Below, piece by piece: positions 62,421-64,000 of a stretch of DNA of 64,000 nt (positions within the stretch are counted from its first letter, which is position 1; every line of letters begins with the position of its first letter). Made by a program: the position numbers and the translations under genes. The stretch lies in the NCBI RefSeq assembly GCF_036014115.1, contig NZ_CP107913.1:2166001-2230000 (forward strand). The letters run 5' to 3'. The DNA is from Streptomyces sp. NBC_00448. Lineage in GTDB: Bacteria; Actinomycetota; Actinomycetes; Streptomycetales; Streptomycetaceae. Under the pieces are notes generated by a model. It had not been told where the DNA came from and searched no databases. It worked only from the letters and a program-made list of their open reading frames with translations.

Positions 62421-62539
62421 GTTCGGCGGTGTCCTACTCTCCCACAGGGTCCCCCCTGCAGTACCATCGGCGCTGAAAGGCTTAGCTTCCGGGTTCGGAA
62501 TGTAACCGGGCGTTTCCCTAACGCTATGACCACCGAAAC
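62421..62539 (-). rRNA. rrf: 5S ribosomal RNA
   Basis: A 119-nt 5S rRNA. The minus strand begins GTTTCGGTGGTCATAGCGTT and ends in ACACCGCCGAAC; the ends form helix I (GTTTCGGTGG with CCGCCGAAC). Internal CCCGGTTACATTCCGAACCC and GGGAGAGTAGG are conserved 5S elements of streptomycetes. It follows 23S by about 130 nt. Confidence 0.97.
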
Positions 62540-62668
62540 ACTATCGGGTCATCCCGCATACACGGGATTTCGACAGAGTCCGAGCGAACAAGCACACTTT
62601 TCAGTTGAGTGTTCACCGGATGCGACTGTTCGCAACCCGGGAACCAAACAGTGGACGCGAGCACACAT

Positions 62669-64000
<1,332 letters not shown>

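Overview
The window is chromosomal DNA from a high-GC actinomycete, most likely Streptomyces or a close relative in the Streptomycetaceae. The signs are the strong G/C third-position bias, frequent GTG and TTG starts, dense 1-8 bp stop/start overlaps, an SflA/SepF-type division protein, an Rpf-like secreted transglycosylase, F420- and WYL-type proteins, a DmdR/IdeR-like iron box, and a 5S/23S pair of actinobacterial type. As I remember it, the gene order from the DUF5685-like gene through sflA, der, cmk, tyrA, scpAB, a parA-like gene, ald, pyrG, recN, nadK and tlyA matches the SCO1748-SCO1785 area of S. coelicolor. This is core chromosome. I see no prophage, insertion sequence, CRISPR array, tRNA or biosynthetic cluster.

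Layout. (1) 0-12 kb is a regulator-rich accessory stretch: an AAA+ ATPase, a GntR regulator coupled to a methyltransferase-NUDIX fusion, a MarR/cupin divergent pair with clustered inverted repeats between them, a secreted lipase, a polyprenyl synthase, an MFS/ArsR divergent pair with a near-ideal operator, an F420-type PPOX protein, a WYL regulator, and a DUF5685-like protein with an extreme cysteine-rich tail. (2) 12-21 kb holds sflA, an acyl-CoA dehydrogenase, a DHA2 exporter, a PAP2 phosphatase and an I78-like inhibitor whose shared 3' region carries an exact 211-bp tandem duplication, an Rpf/LysM protein and two hypotheticals. (3) 21-33.6 kb is housekeeping: tyrA, cmk, plsC and der; two nucleotidyltransferases of one superfamily facing each other; and a segregation/condensation cluster (parA-like, RHH-like protein, scpA, scpB, rluB-like), then ald. 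(4) 33.7-49.2 kb holds a STAND/TPR protein, a NUDIX hydrolase, pyrG, a GH15 enzyme, a GT4 glycosyltransferase beside a divergent MraY/WecA-like membrane protein, recN, nadK, tlyA, a small hypothetical, a histone-H1-like lysine-rich protein and an SCP2 protein. (5) 49.2-54.5 kb is a divergent siderophore-uptake locus controlled from one iron-box-like site. (6) 54.5-62.3 kb holds a PIG-V-type mannosyltransferase, a sigma factor with an overlapping membrane protein, a HAD phosphatase, a DUF1015 protein and a large TPR protein with a repetitive Arg/Asp/Gly region. (7) 62.4-64 kb is the 3' end of an rRNA operon on the minus strand (23S, 5S, terminator).

How the genes work together. The minus-strand block 31-27 kb links ParA-like and condensin (ScpAB) functions to ribosomal RNA modification by nearly continuous stop/start overlaps. 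The block 48.7-43.6 kb (lysine-rich DNA-binding-like protein, hypothetical, TlyA, NadK, RecN) looks co-transcribed. The iron locus combines two FecCD-type permeases and an ATPase on one strand with a lipoprotein receptor and a siderophore-interacting reductase on the other.

I found no wholly new defence or mobile system. The strongest items for a second look are the perfect 211-bp tandem duplication across two convergent genes, the 450-bp higher-order repeat encoding an Arg/Asp/Gly-rich domain beside the rRNA operon, the divergent MraY-like/GT4 pair, and the cysteine tail of the DUF5685-like protein. All calls come from reading the sequence; no database search was run.
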